From positions 1-64,000 of the forward strand of contig JAKISW010000006.1 of NCBI GenBank assembly GCA_021648375.1: a DNA stretch of 64,000 nt, given 5' to 3'. The position numbers and the translations under genes are program-made. Within the stretch, counting starts at the first letter, position 1. The number at the start of each line of letters is the position of its first letter. This stretch comes from Devosiaceae bacterium. GTDB taxonomy: Bacteria > Pseudomonadota > Alphaproteobacteria > Rhizobiales > Devosiaceae. Shown here one piece after another: positions 26,299-36,100 of the stretch. The notes under the pieces were generated by a model, which saw nothing but the letters and a program-made list of their open reading frames with translations, searched no databases and was not told where the DNA came from.

Positions 26299-26844
26299 AT
26301 GCTTAAACAAAGCAATACCTATACAAACCATCCCGCCGCGGAAAAAACCACCCGCGTGCCAAAACTTATTGGCATAGCCCTTGCCCCGGTGCCACTGGTA
26401 TTAATCCAACCTGTCCTTGCGCGTCTGGTGCGCGATATCGCAACCAGGCGCTCTGAATTGTTTGAACGCCTTGGTCCCCATACCAAAACGTTCTTTATGA
26501 TCGATGTTGATGAATTGCCTTTTGTCCTGCGCCTGCTTCCTGACCCAAAGGGGCCAAAACTTACCGCCCACCGCCGCCGGGAAAATATTGAATTTGGCGC
26601 TTCAATCAGCGGCCCTTTTATGACCCTTTTTACCATTATTGACGGCAATTCGGACAGTGACGCAATGTTTTTTTCTCGTGACATACGCATAGGTGGCAAT
26701 ACCGAGGCGGCAGTATGCCTGCGCAATGCCATGGACGATCTGGAGGGGTCGATAATTGATGATGTTTTAGACATTGGCGGTGTGGCCTTTGCCCCCTTAA
26801 GGCTGGTTATGGCTCACCTTAGAAGTAAGGAGAACACCATATGA
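26299..26844 (+). CDS. ubiT: SCP2-domain lipid-binding protein UbiT
   Basis: 181 residues. An SCP2 sterol-carrier-like domain (about 45-165), a hydrophobic lipid-binding pocket, contains VLARLVRDIATRR and ISGPFMTLFTIIDG. UbiT works with UbiU and UbiV in oxygen-independent ubiquinone synthesis, probably holding the prenylated intermediates. Identification rests on the SCP2 domain and on the adjacent UbiU/UbiV pair. AGGG lies seven bases before the ATG. Its stop overlaps the ubiU start by four bases (ATGA). The pathway lets a ubiquinone-dependent chain run during nitrate respiration, consistent with the nar genes nearby. Confidence 0.88.
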   Translation: MLKQSNTYTNHPAAEKTTRVPKLIGIALAPVPLVLIQPVLARLVRDIATRRSELFERLGPHTKTFFMIDVDELPFVLRLLPDPKGPKLTAHRRRENIEFGASISGPFMTLFTIIDGNSDSDAMFFSRDIRIGGNTEAAVCLRNAMDDLEGSIIDDVLDIGGVAFAPLRLVMAHLRSKENTI

Positions 26845-27881
26845 GCGCTCAAAAATCTGCCCCTCATGAACTGGACAAAGCTTTTGCAGCCCCGGAACTG
26901 GTCTGCCCTGCGGGAACTCCTGCCGCCCTGCGTGCTGCGGTCGATGCCGGGGCAGATGCAGTATATTGTGGCCTGACCAACGCCACCAACGCGCGCAACT
27001 TCCCGGGATTGAATTTTTCTGTCCAGGCCCTTGAAGCATCAATCCCTTATGCCCGGGAGCGCGGAACAAAAGTATTGCTAGCGGTTAACTCCTTTGCAAC
27101 CGCTCCGGGCAGCGCCATGTGGCGCGAGGCAGTTGATATTGGCGCACGTTTAAAGGTTGATGCCATAATTGTTGCTGATATCGGGGTCGCTCAATATGCA
27201 AGCGAGACCCACCCTGACCTGCGCCTGCATCTTTCGGTACAGGCGGGTGCTTCCTCCCCGGAAGCCATCCGGTTTTATTGTCAGGAATTTGGTGTAAAAC
27301 GGGTTGTATTGCCGCGCATTCTTACAGTTCCTGAAATCAGTGCTATTCACCGCGAAATTCCATGCGAAATCGAAGCCTTTGTCTTTGGTAATATTGGCAT
27401 GATGTCGGAGGGGCGTTGCTCGCTGACCAATTATGTCACAGGACTTTCCACCAATATGGACGGGATCTGTTCCCCGGCCAGCGAAGTTAAATATGCTGAA
27501 GATGAAAAAGGAAACCTGTCGGCCAAGCTGGGGAATTATGAAATCGATTGTTTTGAAAAAGGTGAAAGTGCCGGCTACCCAACCATCTGCAAAGGGCGCT
27601 ATCTGACCCCGGCACGAAAAGAGGCCTATTACGCGTTCGAAGAACCCATTTCCCTAAATCTGTCTTCCCTTTTACCGGAATTGATCAAGGCGGGGGTAAC
27701 CGCATTTAAAATCGAGGGCCGCCAACGTTCTCGTTCCTATGTAAAATCAGTGGTTTCTGCCTATCGCGCCGCTGTTGATAATATCATGGAGGGAAATGAG
27801 CCGGATCTTTCCACCCTTATTTCGCTGACCGAAGGCGGCAAACAGACCCAGGGCGCATTCAAAAGTAAAAAGTGGAGATAA
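26841..27881 (+). CDS. ubiU: O2-independent ubiquinone hydroxylation protein UbiU (U32 family)
   Basis: 346 residues of the peptidase U32 family. UbiU forms a heterodimer with UbiV that hydroxylates the ubiquinone ring without O2, both subunits carrying a 4Fe-4S cluster. Family landmarks are AAVDAGADAVYCGL near the N-terminus, GRCSLTNYVTG and GICSPASEV. Cysteines at about 193, 210, 237 and 250 are the cluster-ligand candidates. The C-terminal region contains FKIEGRQRS, the usual U32 segment. It is coupled to ubiT by a four-base overlap and followed by ubiV after three bases. Confidence 0.9.
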   Translation: MSAQKSAPHELDKAFAAPELVCPAGTPAALRAAVDAGADAVYCGLTNATNARNFPGLNFSVQALEASIPYARERGTKVLLAVNSFATAPGSAMWREAVDIGARLKVDAIIVADIGVAQYASETHPDLRLHLSVQAGASSPEAIRFYCQEFGVKRVVLPRILTVPEISAIHREIPCEIEAFVFGNIGMMSEGRCSLTNYVTGLSTNMDGICSPASEVKYAEDEKGNLSAKLGNYEIDCFEKGESAGYPTICKGRYLTPARKEAYYAFEEPISLNLSSLLPELIKAGVTAFKIEGRQRSRSYVKSVVSAYRAAVDNIMEGNEPDLSTLISLTEGGKQTQGAFKSKKWR

Positions 27882-27884
27882 AAC

Positions 27885-28805
27885 ATGGCTGCCACACAAT
27901 TGACCATGGGACCACTGATCTTTCACTGGCCTGCAGAAAAAAAACGCGACTTCTGGTTTCGCATCGCCGATGAAGCTCCGGTTGACGTTGCCTATCTGGG
28001 GGAAACCATCTGTTCCAAACGTACGCCGTTTTTTGATGATCGCCATCTCCATGAAGTAGCTCAGCGCCTAAAAAGAGCGGGTAAAAAAGTTGTCTGGTCC
28101 ACCCTTAGCCAGGTGACAATCAAGCGCGACCGTAAAATCGTTGGCGATACCTGCACCCAAAAAGAATATGAGGTGGAGGCCAATGACGCATCCGCCCTGT
28201 GGCATGTTTCAGGCACCCCCCATCGTATCGGCCAGGCCCTTAACGTTTACAACGAACAGGCAATGAGTTTTCTGGCTGCAAAAGGGGCTACACACTTCTG
28301 CCTGGCGGCGGAACTGCCGGCACAATCCATTGAAGCCCTGTGCATAAAGGCCAACGAATTGGGGGTAACAATAGAAGTGCAGGTTTTTGGCCGCGTTTCC
28401 CTGGCCCTGTCAGCCCGCTGTTACCATGCCCGCGCCCATAAACGGACCAAAGATAGTTGCCTGTTTGTTTGTGAAAATGATCCCGATGGTATGGATCTGA
28501 ACACCCGCTCTAAAATTCCTTTTCTTTCCATCAACGGCATCCAGACACTTTCCCATAGATACATCAATCTGAGTGCGGAAATGGAAGCGTTGAAAGAAAT
28601 GGGTGTTGGAGCTTTTCGCCTGTCACCCCATTCAAGCGATATGGTGGCAATTGCCAAAATTTATCGCGCGCTGCTGGACAATAAGACCAGCTGCGATGAA
28701 GTGGACCACTCGCTGGAAGAGCTTGGCATACCACAGCCAATGGCCAATGGATTTTTTCACCGGCAGCCCGGATTTGAGATGGTAGGTAAGGGCGAAGCCA
28801 TTTAA
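27885..28805 (+). CDS. ubiV: O2-independent ubiquinone hydroxylation protein UbiV (U32 family)
   Basis: 306 residues, partner of UbiU. The cluster cysteines are Cys43 (LGETICSKR), Cys179 (SARCYHAR), Cys192 and Cys196 (DSCLFVC). Their spacing 179-192-196 matches the E. coli UbiV pattern 180-193-197, with Cys43 standing for Cys39, so this is a confident assignment. GGAG lies seven bases before the ATG. Together ubiT-ubiU-ubiV form one transcription unit placed just upstream of the nitrate-respiration regulator and operon. Confidence 0.92.
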   Translation: MAATQLTMGPLIFHWPAEKKRDFWFRIADEAPVDVAYLGETICSKRTPFFDDRHLHEVAQRLKRAGKKVVWSTLSQVTIKRDRKIVGDTCTQKEYEVEANDASALWHVSGTPHRIGQALNVYNEQAMSFLAAKGATHFCLAAELPAQSIEALCIKANELGVTIEVQVFGRVSLALSARCYHARAHKRTKDSCLFVCENDPDGMDLNTRSKIPFLSINGIQTLSHRYINLSAEMEALKEMGVGAFRLSPHSSDMVAIAKIYRALLDNKTSCDEVDHSLEELGIPQPMANGFFHRQPGFEMVGKGEAI

Positions 28806-28933
28806 AGCGTGTCGCGTTTCATTAGAGCCGCTCCAACGCTTTATCTTTTTGTTTTCGCATATCTTTTATCCCAAAACCGGTTTCCACCCTCGGGTCACGC
28901 CCGAGGGCATGCTTTTTGGGAGACATGCTGTAG
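28803..28933. repeat. Palindromic intergenic element, copy B
   Basis: Related to copy A over about 130 bases, with imperfect inverted ends (TAAAGCGTGTC and GACATGCTGTA). The central hairpin is CCCTCGGG-TCACG-CCCGAGGG, where copy A has CCCCGTG-TCGAAG-CACGGGG. The paired bases differ but the pairing is kept. Confidence 0.75.
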
Positions 28934-29045
28934 GGTCACGATAAATGTATGCGGTTATCCGGTATAAAGCGCGACAAAACCAGACCCCTGAGCGAAGCTT
29001 AAAGGCATAGGACCGTGTTTTGATTCTATCAAAGCCGGGAGTGCT
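28934..29045. repeat. Palindromic intergenic element, second type, inverted copy
   Basis: GGTTATCCGGTATAAAGCGCGACAAAAC and GTGTTTTGATTCTATCAAA match the reverse complement of the 26071-26175 element with several changes. Its end abuts the 3' end of the CRP/FNR gene. Confidence 0.6.
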
Positions 29046-29744
29046 CTAAGTGGAGGGATCATCAATCAGCGGATTGGGTTTTGCCAAAACTGTTAATGAG
29101 GCAACGTCTCCCAAAACAACTTTTTGCCCAACTACATCCACCCCATAGGGCTTTAAGGTGCCAAAGGCCCGCGAGAGGTTTTCCGGGGTCATGCCAAGAA
29201 TAGAAGCCAGGGTTTTTTTATCACAGGGCAATTGCACAAATCCCGGCGCGCCCTGGGTAATATGATATTTGAGCAGGCGATTGGCCAAACGCTCCACACC
29301 GGTGCGCAATCTTAAATCCTTATATTCCTTGACCACGGCCCTGAAATATCCTGCCAGCTCCAAAACAATGGCGCGGGCAAAGGCATCATCGCGCTTGAAG
29401 GCATCACGAATATTTTGTGCCGGTATCATCAATATGCGCGACTTCTGGCTGGTGCGCGCCGACATCAGATATACTTCATTACGCAAGACCGCCGCCAGAA
29501 TGAACGAACCAACAGGGCGCACCAGCGCCAACACTCCCTCGCGGCCATTAGCATTGGCATATAGTTCAACGCATCCCTCAACAACAAAAAACAAAAAGTC
29601 CGCATTGTCACCCTCATGAAGCAGATCAACCTGAGCCGGGAAGTTTTGCAGATAGGCTGCGTTCATAAGCTCAGAAAAACTTTCATCGCTCATACTATCA
29701 AAAAGTGAAAGCTGACGAATCTCAGGCAAATCAACAATGCGCAC
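29046..29744 (-). CDS. CRP/FNR-family regulator, NarR/DNR-like
   Basis: 232 residues: a cyclic-nucleotide-binding fold (about 15-125), a dimer helix (about 128-155) and a C-terminal winged helix. The recognition helix segment TPENLSRAFG keeps the E-x-x-S-R residues that read TTGAT half-sites in FNR. The N-terminal cysteine cluster of FNR is absent (only Cys57 and Cys174), so it is not an oxygen-sensing FeS protein. NarR and DNR-type members of this family answer to nitrate/nitrite or NO; position next to narK-narG favours NarR (inference). An FNR-type box lies 13 bases upstream of its own start. Confidence 0.88.
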   Translation of the reverse strand: MRIVDLPEIRQLSLFDSMSDESFSELMNAAYLQNFPAQVDLLHEGDNADFLFFVVEGCVELYANANGREGVLALVRPVGSFILAAVLRNEVYLMSARTSQKSRILMIPAQNIRDAFKRDDAFARAIVLELAGYFRAVVKEYKDLRLRTGVERLANRLLKYHITQGAPGFVQLPCDKKTLASILGMTPENLSRAFGTLKPYGVDVVGQKVVLGDVASLTVLAKPNPLIDDPST

Positions 29745-29757
29745 GCACTAACCCCAA

Positions 29758-29771
29758 TTGACAAATATCAA
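29758..29771. promoter_or_regulatory. FNR-type binding box
   Basis: TTGAC-AAAT-ATCAA matches the TTGAT-N4-ATCAA consensus in nine of ten fixed bases. It lies in the divergent region between the CRP/FNR gene and narK1, closer to the regulator, suggesting autoregulation and possibly control of narK. Confidence 0.7.
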
Positions 29772-29974
29772 GAATGTTTCAACTTATTTTGGCCGGACAA
29801 AGCACTTTTGTAAAGAGAGAACCATGATGTTTCAAATTTACCTCACCACCTATTCATTTGCAGCCCTTGTTTCTTCGTTTTTTGAAGCATTTTCGCAATG
29901 AAAAACAAAAAACCCGGGTAGAGTTGACTTGGAAATCCAGACCTCTGACGACAGATTGAGACATGCCCAACCAA

Positions 29975-29990
29975 CAGGGTTTTGACCCTG
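29975..29990 (+). promoter_or_regulatory. Hairpin in the narK1 leader
   Basis: CAGGGT and ACCCTG arms around TTTG, about 30 bases before the narK1 start. It could affect translation or mRNA stability. The rest of the 29772-30019 region holds no gene. Confidence 0.4.
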
Positions 29991-30019
29991 GTTCTTCAAA
30001 ATAACAACCGGAGATTTTT

Positions 30020-31372
30020 ATGGAAAATTTATCAGGAGTAACTCGCACTCAACAAAATGTTGCTCTGGGGTTAAGCACACTGGCCTTTACCGTATGTTTT
30101 GCAGTCTGGACAATTTTTTCGATTATCGGCGTGCAGATAAAAGAGGATCTGGGCTTAAGCGAAACCCAGTTTGGTCTGTTGGTCGCCACCCCGATTTTAA
30201 CCGGCTCCCTCAGCCGTATATTTTTGGGCGTGTGGACCGATCAGATTGGCGGGCGCATAATGTTGCCTTTGCAAATGCTGATAACATCGGTCGCTGTGTG
30301 GCTGTTGGCCACGGTTACCACTTACGAGATGTTTCTGGTTGCAGCCTTAGGTCTTGGCCTTGCCGGTGGATCCTTTATTATCGGCATTGCTTATGTCTCG
30401 CGCTGGTTTGATGCCAAAAGCCAGGGGACTGCGCTGGGAATATTCGGTGCTGGTAACGTGGGTGCTGCGGTGACCAACTTTGGCGCGCCGTTCCTTTTAC
30501 TGGCCGTGGGCTGGGAAGATACCGCGCGGATTTATGCGGTAGTACTTGCAGTCATGGCAATTATATTCTTTGTTCTGGCCAAGGAAGACCCCGTTCGGGT
30601 TGAGCAGAAAAAAACCGGAAGAAAACCTGTTTCAGCCCTAAAGCAGCTTGAACCGTTAAAAGATATTCAGGTCTGGCGCTTTGCCACCTATTATTTCTTC
30701 GTCTTTGGCGCATTTGTTGCCTTTGCGTCATTCCTGCCGCGCTATTATGTGGGCGCTTACGGTGTGACACTGGCGATGGCCGGGGTATTTGCGGGCATGT
30801 ATTCGCTGCCCGGCTCGATATTTCGTGCCCTTGGGGGCTGGATGTCTGACGTCTGGGGCGCACGCTTTGTAATGTATCTGACCTTCATCGTCTCACTGGT
30901 GGTGCTCTTCATAATGAGCTACCCGGAAACCGCCTATACTGTTACGGGTATTCCCAATGCTGATGGCACACCAAACCTTATAAATTTCAGCTTTGGCATG
31001 CCGCTTTGGGGCTTCGTATTCCTGTCGGTAATTCTTGGCTTTGTAATGAGCCTTGGCAAAGCGGCGGTGTATAAGCACATTCCGGTTTATTTTCCCAACA
31101 ATGTTGGGGCTGTGGGTGGCCTGGTTGGCATGATCGGGGGGCTTGGCGGATTTATCCTGCCTATTTCCTTTGGTATCCTGCTTGATATCACCAAAGTATG
31201 GTCGGTGGTGTTCATGCTGATGTTTATCATCGTGGCTGTTTCCACAATCTGGATGCATGTGGCCATTCGCAAAATGGATCGCGAACGTCACCCTGAACTT
31301 GTCAAAGACACTCACCTTTCGGATGTGCCCCATCAGCGCTCTGACAAAACTGCGCCCGCGCCATCTGAATAA
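30020..31372 (+). CDS. narK1: Nitrate transporter, NarK1-type MFS protein
   Basis: 450 residues, twelve-helix major facilitator. The N-terminal half has FAVWTIFSIIGVQIKEDLGL and the glycine-rich GLAGGSFIIGIAYVSRWF, and the C-terminal half GMIGGLGGFILPISFG, matching the two nitrate-signature regions. NarK1-type proteins act as proton-coupled nitrate importers, NarK2-type as nitrate/nitrite exchangers (family knowledge). CGGAG lies six bases before the ATG. It starts the operon narK1-narK2-narGHJI. A hydrophilic tail (about 415-450) is cytoplasmic. Confidence 0.9.
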   Translation: MENLSGVTRTQQNVALGLSTLAFTVCFAVWTIFSIIGVQIKEDLGLSETQFGLLVATPILTGSLSRIFLGVWTDQIGGRIMLPLQMLITSVAVWLLATVTTYEMFLVAALGLGLAGGSFIIGIAYVSRWFDAKSQGTALGIFGAGNVGAAVTNFGAPFLLLAVGWEDTARIYAVVLAVMAIIFFVLAKEDPVRVEQKKTGRKPVSALKQLEPLKDIQVWRFATYYFFVFGAFVAFASFLPRYYVGAYGVTLAMAGVFAGMYSLPGSIFRALGGWMSDVWGARFVMYLTFIVSLVVLFIMSYPETAYTVTGIPNADGTPNLINFSFGMPLWGFVFLSVILGFVMSLGKAAVYKHIPVYFPNNVGAVGGLVGMIGGLGGFILPISFGILLDITKVWSVVFMLMFIIVAVSTIWMHVAIRKMDRERHPELVKDTHLSDVPHQRSDKTAPAPSE

Positions 31373-31471
31373 AAGCATTAATCAAATAAAGATCCGGCCG
31401 AGAAAAATCCCGGCCGGTCAACACTAAAATCCGGTCGTGTCGATATGGCCAAAAAATGACGGAGAAGTACA

Positions 31472-33079
31472 TTGGGAAAAGATCTTAGAAACTGGACCCC
31501 GGACGACGAAAAATTCTGGGCCGAAAAAGGTAAAGCCATAGCAACACGCAATCTGTGGATTTCCATACCCTCCCTGCTCGCAGGTTTTGCCGTGTGGCTT
31601 TACTGGGGCATCATAACGGTGCAAATGATCAATCTGGGATTTGCCATTGAAAAGGCGGACCTGTTTACTCTTACCGCCATTGCCGGGCTGACCGGGGCCA
31701 CCCTTAGAATACCCTCGACATTCTTCATCCGCATTGCGGGGGGGCGAAATACAATTGTCTTTACCACCGCCCTGTTGATGATCCCCGCTATCGGAACGGG
31801 TCTTGCCCTGCAAAACCCTGACACTCCCCTGTGGCAGTTCCAGTTATTGGCTCTTTTATCAGGAATCGGGGGGGGGAATTTTGCCTCCTCAATGTCCAAT
31901 ATAAGCTTTTTCTACCCAAAAAAAATCCTGGGTTATGCCCTGGGAATGAATGCGGGACTGGGCAATTTTGGCGTGACCACCATGCAGGTGCTTATTCCGC
32001 TGGTAATGACCTTTGGTCTGTTTGGCGGTGCATCGCGCACCCTGCAAACAACCTCGGGCACTTTGATTGGAAAAATTCCGGCCGGAACTGAAACCTATAT
32101 TCAAAATGCCGGATTTATCTGGCTGCTATTGCTGATCCCCCTAGCCATCATCGGATGGTGGGGCCTGAACAATATACGCGATGAGCAGGTTTCTCCAAAC
32201 ATCCCAAACCCCATTGGTGCCTTTTCAATCATATCCTTTATGCTGCTGATCGGTTTTGCGGCTGCGGTGTTCGGACTGTGGCTGATGCTACCGGCAAGTG
32301 TTGGAGCCTCCGGGTGGTTGGTTTCCAAATGGCTGGTACTACCGATTGTTATTGCGTTGACCGTCATCGGGCTAAAACTAATTCCCGGACAGGTGGGGCG
32401 AAACCTCACCCGCCAGTATAAAATTTTTGGCAACAAGCACACCTGGGCCATGACAATAATTTACATCATGACCTTTGGCTCGTTCATCGGATTTTCAGCC
32501 GCCCTGCCCCTTACAATCAAAGTGGTATTTGGTTTTCAGCATGTGATGGTGGATGGGGTTTTAACCCATGATATCGCCAATCCCAACGGGCCTTCGGCAT
32601 TGATGTTTGCCTGGATGGGACCTTTTATTGGCGCTCTTATCCGCCCCTTAGGTGGAATTATGGCCGATAAAATGGGGGGTGCAAAGGTCACCCAGATAAT
32701 CTCCATCATCATGGTGGGCTGTGCGCTTGGCGTCGCCTATTTTATTCAGGCGGCCTATGCCTCTGAAACACCGGAACAATATTTCATACCGTTTATGGGA
32801 TTATTCCTGTTGCTGTTCGCTGCCACCGGAATTGGCAATGGCTCAACCTTTAGAACTATCGCCATGGTTTTCAACAAAGAGCAAACCGGGCCGGTTCTGG
32901 GCTGGACATCGGCGATTGCCGCCTATGGCGCCTTTATCATTCCCCAGGTATTCGGGGAACAGATGGGCCTTGGAACTCCACAATATGCCTTGTACGGATT
33001 TGCAGTGTTTTACACCATCTGCATCATCATAAACTGGTGGTTTTACCTCAGACCAAACGCCTATGTGAAAAATCCATAA
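31472..33079 (+). CDS. narK2: Nitrate/nitrite antiporter, NarK2-type MFS protein
   Basis: 535 residues, longer than NarK1, with about twelve helices. An N-terminal region (RNWTPDDEKFWAEKGKAIATRNLW) is typical of NarK2-type exchangers. The nitrate signature is at SGIGGGNFASSMSNISFFYP, and the second signature is near GIGNGSTFRTIAMVF. The start is TTG at 31472, chosen because GGAG lies seven bases before it; the nearby ATG at 31456 is in another frame. This probably exports nitrite from cytoplasmic nitrate reduction in exchange for nitrate. A GC-rich stem-loop follows before narG. Confidence 0.9.
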   Translation: MGKDLRNWTPDDEKFWAEKGKAIATRNLWISIPSLLAGFAVWLYWGIITVQMINLGFAIEKADLFTLTAIAGLTGATLRIPSTFFIRIAGGRNTIVFTTALLMIPAIGTGLALQNPDTPLWQFQLLALLSGIGGGNFASSMSNISFFYPKKILGYALGMNAGLGNFGVTTMQVLIPLVMTFGLFGGASRTLQTTSGTLIGKIPAGTETYIQNAGFIWLLLLIPLAIIGWWGLNNIRDEQVSPNIPNPIGAFSIISFMLLIGFAAAVFGLWLMLPASVGASGWLVSKWLVLPIVIALTVIGLKLIPGQVGRNLTRQYKIFGNKHTWAMTIIYIMTFGSFIGFSAALPLTIKVVFGFQHVMVDGVLTHDIANPNGPSALMFAWMGPFIGALIRPLGGIMADKMGGAKVTQIISIIMVGCALGVAYFIQAAYASETPEQYFIPFMGLFLLLFAATGIGNGSTFRTIAMVFNKEQTGPVLGWTSAIAAYGAFIIPQVFGEQMGLGTPQYALYGFAVFYTICIIINWWFYLRPNAYVKNP

Positions 33080-33099
33080 AATCAAAAAACCTGATTAAC

Positions 33100-33118
33100 G
33101 GGGGGATTAATTCCCCCC
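33100..33118 (+). promoter_or_regulatory. Intercistronic stem-loop between narK2 and narG
   Basis: GGGGGGA and TCCCCCC arms (7 bp) with a five-base loop, then AAAAAAG, 28 bases before the narG start. It is not a canonical terminator because no T-run follows. It may separate expression of the transporters and the reductase. Confidence 0.5.
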
Positions 33119-33146
33119 AAAAAAGAACAAAACTAAAGGACCCAAA

Positions 33147-36100
33147 ATGAGCCATCTTCTGGATAGACTGAATTTTCTGGCCCGTAAAAATGTGGGAACA
33201 TTTTCCAAAGGTCACGGCGTGACAACAAACGAAAGCCGGGACTGGGAAAACTCTTATCGCAACCGCTGGCAGCATGATAAAATCGTGCGTTCGACCCACG
33301 GGGTCAACTGCACCGGTTCATGCTCGTGGAAAATCTATGTGAAAGGTGGCATTGTCACCTGGGAAACCCAGCAGACCGATTATCCGCGCACCCGTCCCGA
33401 TCTGCCAAACCATGAGCCACGAGGCTGTGCCCGGGGGGCTTCTTATTCCTGGTATATGTATTCTGCCAACCGGGTAAAGCATCCACTTGTTCGTTCACGG
33501 TTGCTAAAATTGTGGCGGGCAGCACGGATGAACCTTGCTCCGGTTGCGGCATGGGCCTCCATTGTGGAAAACAAAGAAAAGCGCGATAGCTACGTTAAAA
33601 TTCGCGGCCATGGGGGGTTTGTTCGTGCCTCGTGGGACGAAGTCAACGAAATCACCGCTTCCGCCAACGCCTATACGGCCAAAACCTATGGACCGGATCG
33701 GGTATTTGGGTTTTCGCCCATTCCTGCCATGTCCATGGTTTCTTATGCGGCCGGGTCGCGTTATCTCTCGCTGATGGGCGGGGTTTGCATGTCATTTTAT
33801 GACTGGTATTGCGATCTCCCCCCATCGTCTCCCATGACCTGGGGAGAACAGACCGATGTGCCCGAAAGTGCTGACTGGTATAATGCAGGATTTTTGATGC
33901 TCTGGGGTTCAAACGTGCCTCAGACCAGAACTCCAGACGCGCATTTTTACACTGAGGCGCGCTATAAGGGTGCAAAGTCCGTGGTGGTTTCACCTGATTA
34001 TTCCGAAGCGGCAAAATTCTCGGACATGTGGTTAAATCCAAAAGCTGGAACCGATGCTGCTTTAGCCATGGCCATGGGTCACGTGATATTGCGCGAATAT
34101 CATCTGGATCGACAGGCAACCTATTTTGAGGATTATTGCCGCAAATATACCGACATGCCAATGCTGGTGCGTCTGGTTAAAAAGAACGGACATTATATTC
34201 CAGAACGGCTGCTAAGAGCCTCGGATTTTGCCCGCGATCTTAACGAAAAGAATAACCCGGAATGGAAAACCGTCGCCTTTGATGGTGATTCAGACAAAAT
34301 CGTCACCCCGCAAGGCTCAATCGGCTTTAGATGGGGAGAGGACGGCCAGTGGAATCTGGAGGAAAAAGAGGGCAAGGGCAAAGACGTAAAGCTAAAACTC
34401 TCTTTCATTGCCGACGAGGACCATGACGCGGTAGCTGAAGTGGCATTTCCATATTTTGGTAATCGTGAGCATGATCATTTTGAAGGCACAGACCATGAAA
34501 GCGTGTTGGTGCGCTCGGTTCCGGCCAAGCAGATAAAACTTTCTGACGGCGACACAATGGTTACAACCGTGTTTGACCTGTTTGTAGCCAATTATGGACT
34601 GGACCGGGGAATAGGGGGACAAAATGTCGCCAATTCCTTTGATGAGAACGTGCCATATACTCCAGCATGGGCCGAAAAAATCACCGGCGTCCCGGCAGAC
34701 AGCATAATTACCGTGGCCCGTGAATTTGCCACCAATGCTGAAAAAACCAATGGCCGCTCCATGGTCATTCTGGGTGCGGGTCTTAACCACTGGTATCACA
34801 TGGATATGAATTATCGCGGGATCATGAACCTGCTGATAATGTGTGGTTGTGTTGGCCAATCGGGCGGTGGCTGGAGCCACTATGTGGGTCAGGAAAAATT
34901 GCGCCCGCAAACCGGCTGGCAGCCTTTGGCATTCGGGCTGGACTGGGCGCGCCCTCCCCGGCATATGAATTCAACTTCAGCTTTTTATGCCCACACCGAT
35001 CAATGGCGTTATGAAACCCTTGATGTTTCTGAAATCCTCTCGCCAACCGCCCCTGATGGCGACTGGGACGCCTCCCTGATTGACTATAACGTCAAGGCAG
35101 AGCGCATGGGCTGGCTGCCATCGGCTCCCCAGCTTAAATCCAATCCGCTGGACATCGCAGCCGCTGCTAAAAAAGCCAAAAAAGATCCCAAGGATTATGT
35201 GGCAGAACAGCTTAAATCCGGAGGGTTAGAAATGAGCTGTGAAGACCCAGATGATGAGGCCAACTGGCCACGTAATCTGTTTGTCTGGCGCTCCAATCTG
35301 CTCGGCTCATCAGGCAAGGGCCATGAATATTTCCTCAAGCATCTGTTGGGCACCACCCATGGAGTAATGGGCAAAGATTTAGGTGAAGAGGGCAGACAGC
35401 GCTCCAAAGAAGTGAAATGGCATGATGAGGCACCCGAGGGCAAACTTGATCTTTTGGTCACCCTTGATTTTCGTATGTCAACCACCTGTGTTTATTCCGA
35501 CATCGTTTTGCCGACCGCCACATGGTATGAAAAGAACGATCTGAACACTTCGGACATGCATCCATTTATCCATCCCCTCTCCTCGGCTGCTGATCCGGCA
35601 TGGGAGGCCCGTTCCGACTGGGATATTTTCAAAGGGTTAGCCAAAAAATTCTCTGAAGTGGCCCCGGAAGTTCTTGGGGTTGAGCAGGATACTGTTCTGG
35701 TGCCAATCCTACACGATACACCGGGAGAGATGGCCCAACCGTTTGATGTCAAAGACTGGAAACAAGGAGAGATTGAGCCAATTCCGGGCAAAACCATGCC
35801 AAATGTGGTGGTGGTCGAGCGCGATTATCCCAACCTCTATAAACAGTTCTGTTCCCTTGGGCCGTTGCTGGAAAAACTGGGCAACGGAGGCAAAGGCATT
35901 GGCTGGAATACCGACCACGAAGTTGAGGCTCTTGGAAAACTTTCCGGTGTTGTGACCGAAGAGGGTATCTCTAAAGGCAGGCCAAAGATCGAGACCGATA
36001 TTGATGCCACCGAGGTGGTGTTAATGCTGGCCCCGGAAACCAACGGGGAAGTGGCCGTAAAAGCCTGGCAAGCTCTTTCCAAGGCAACCGGAATTGATCA

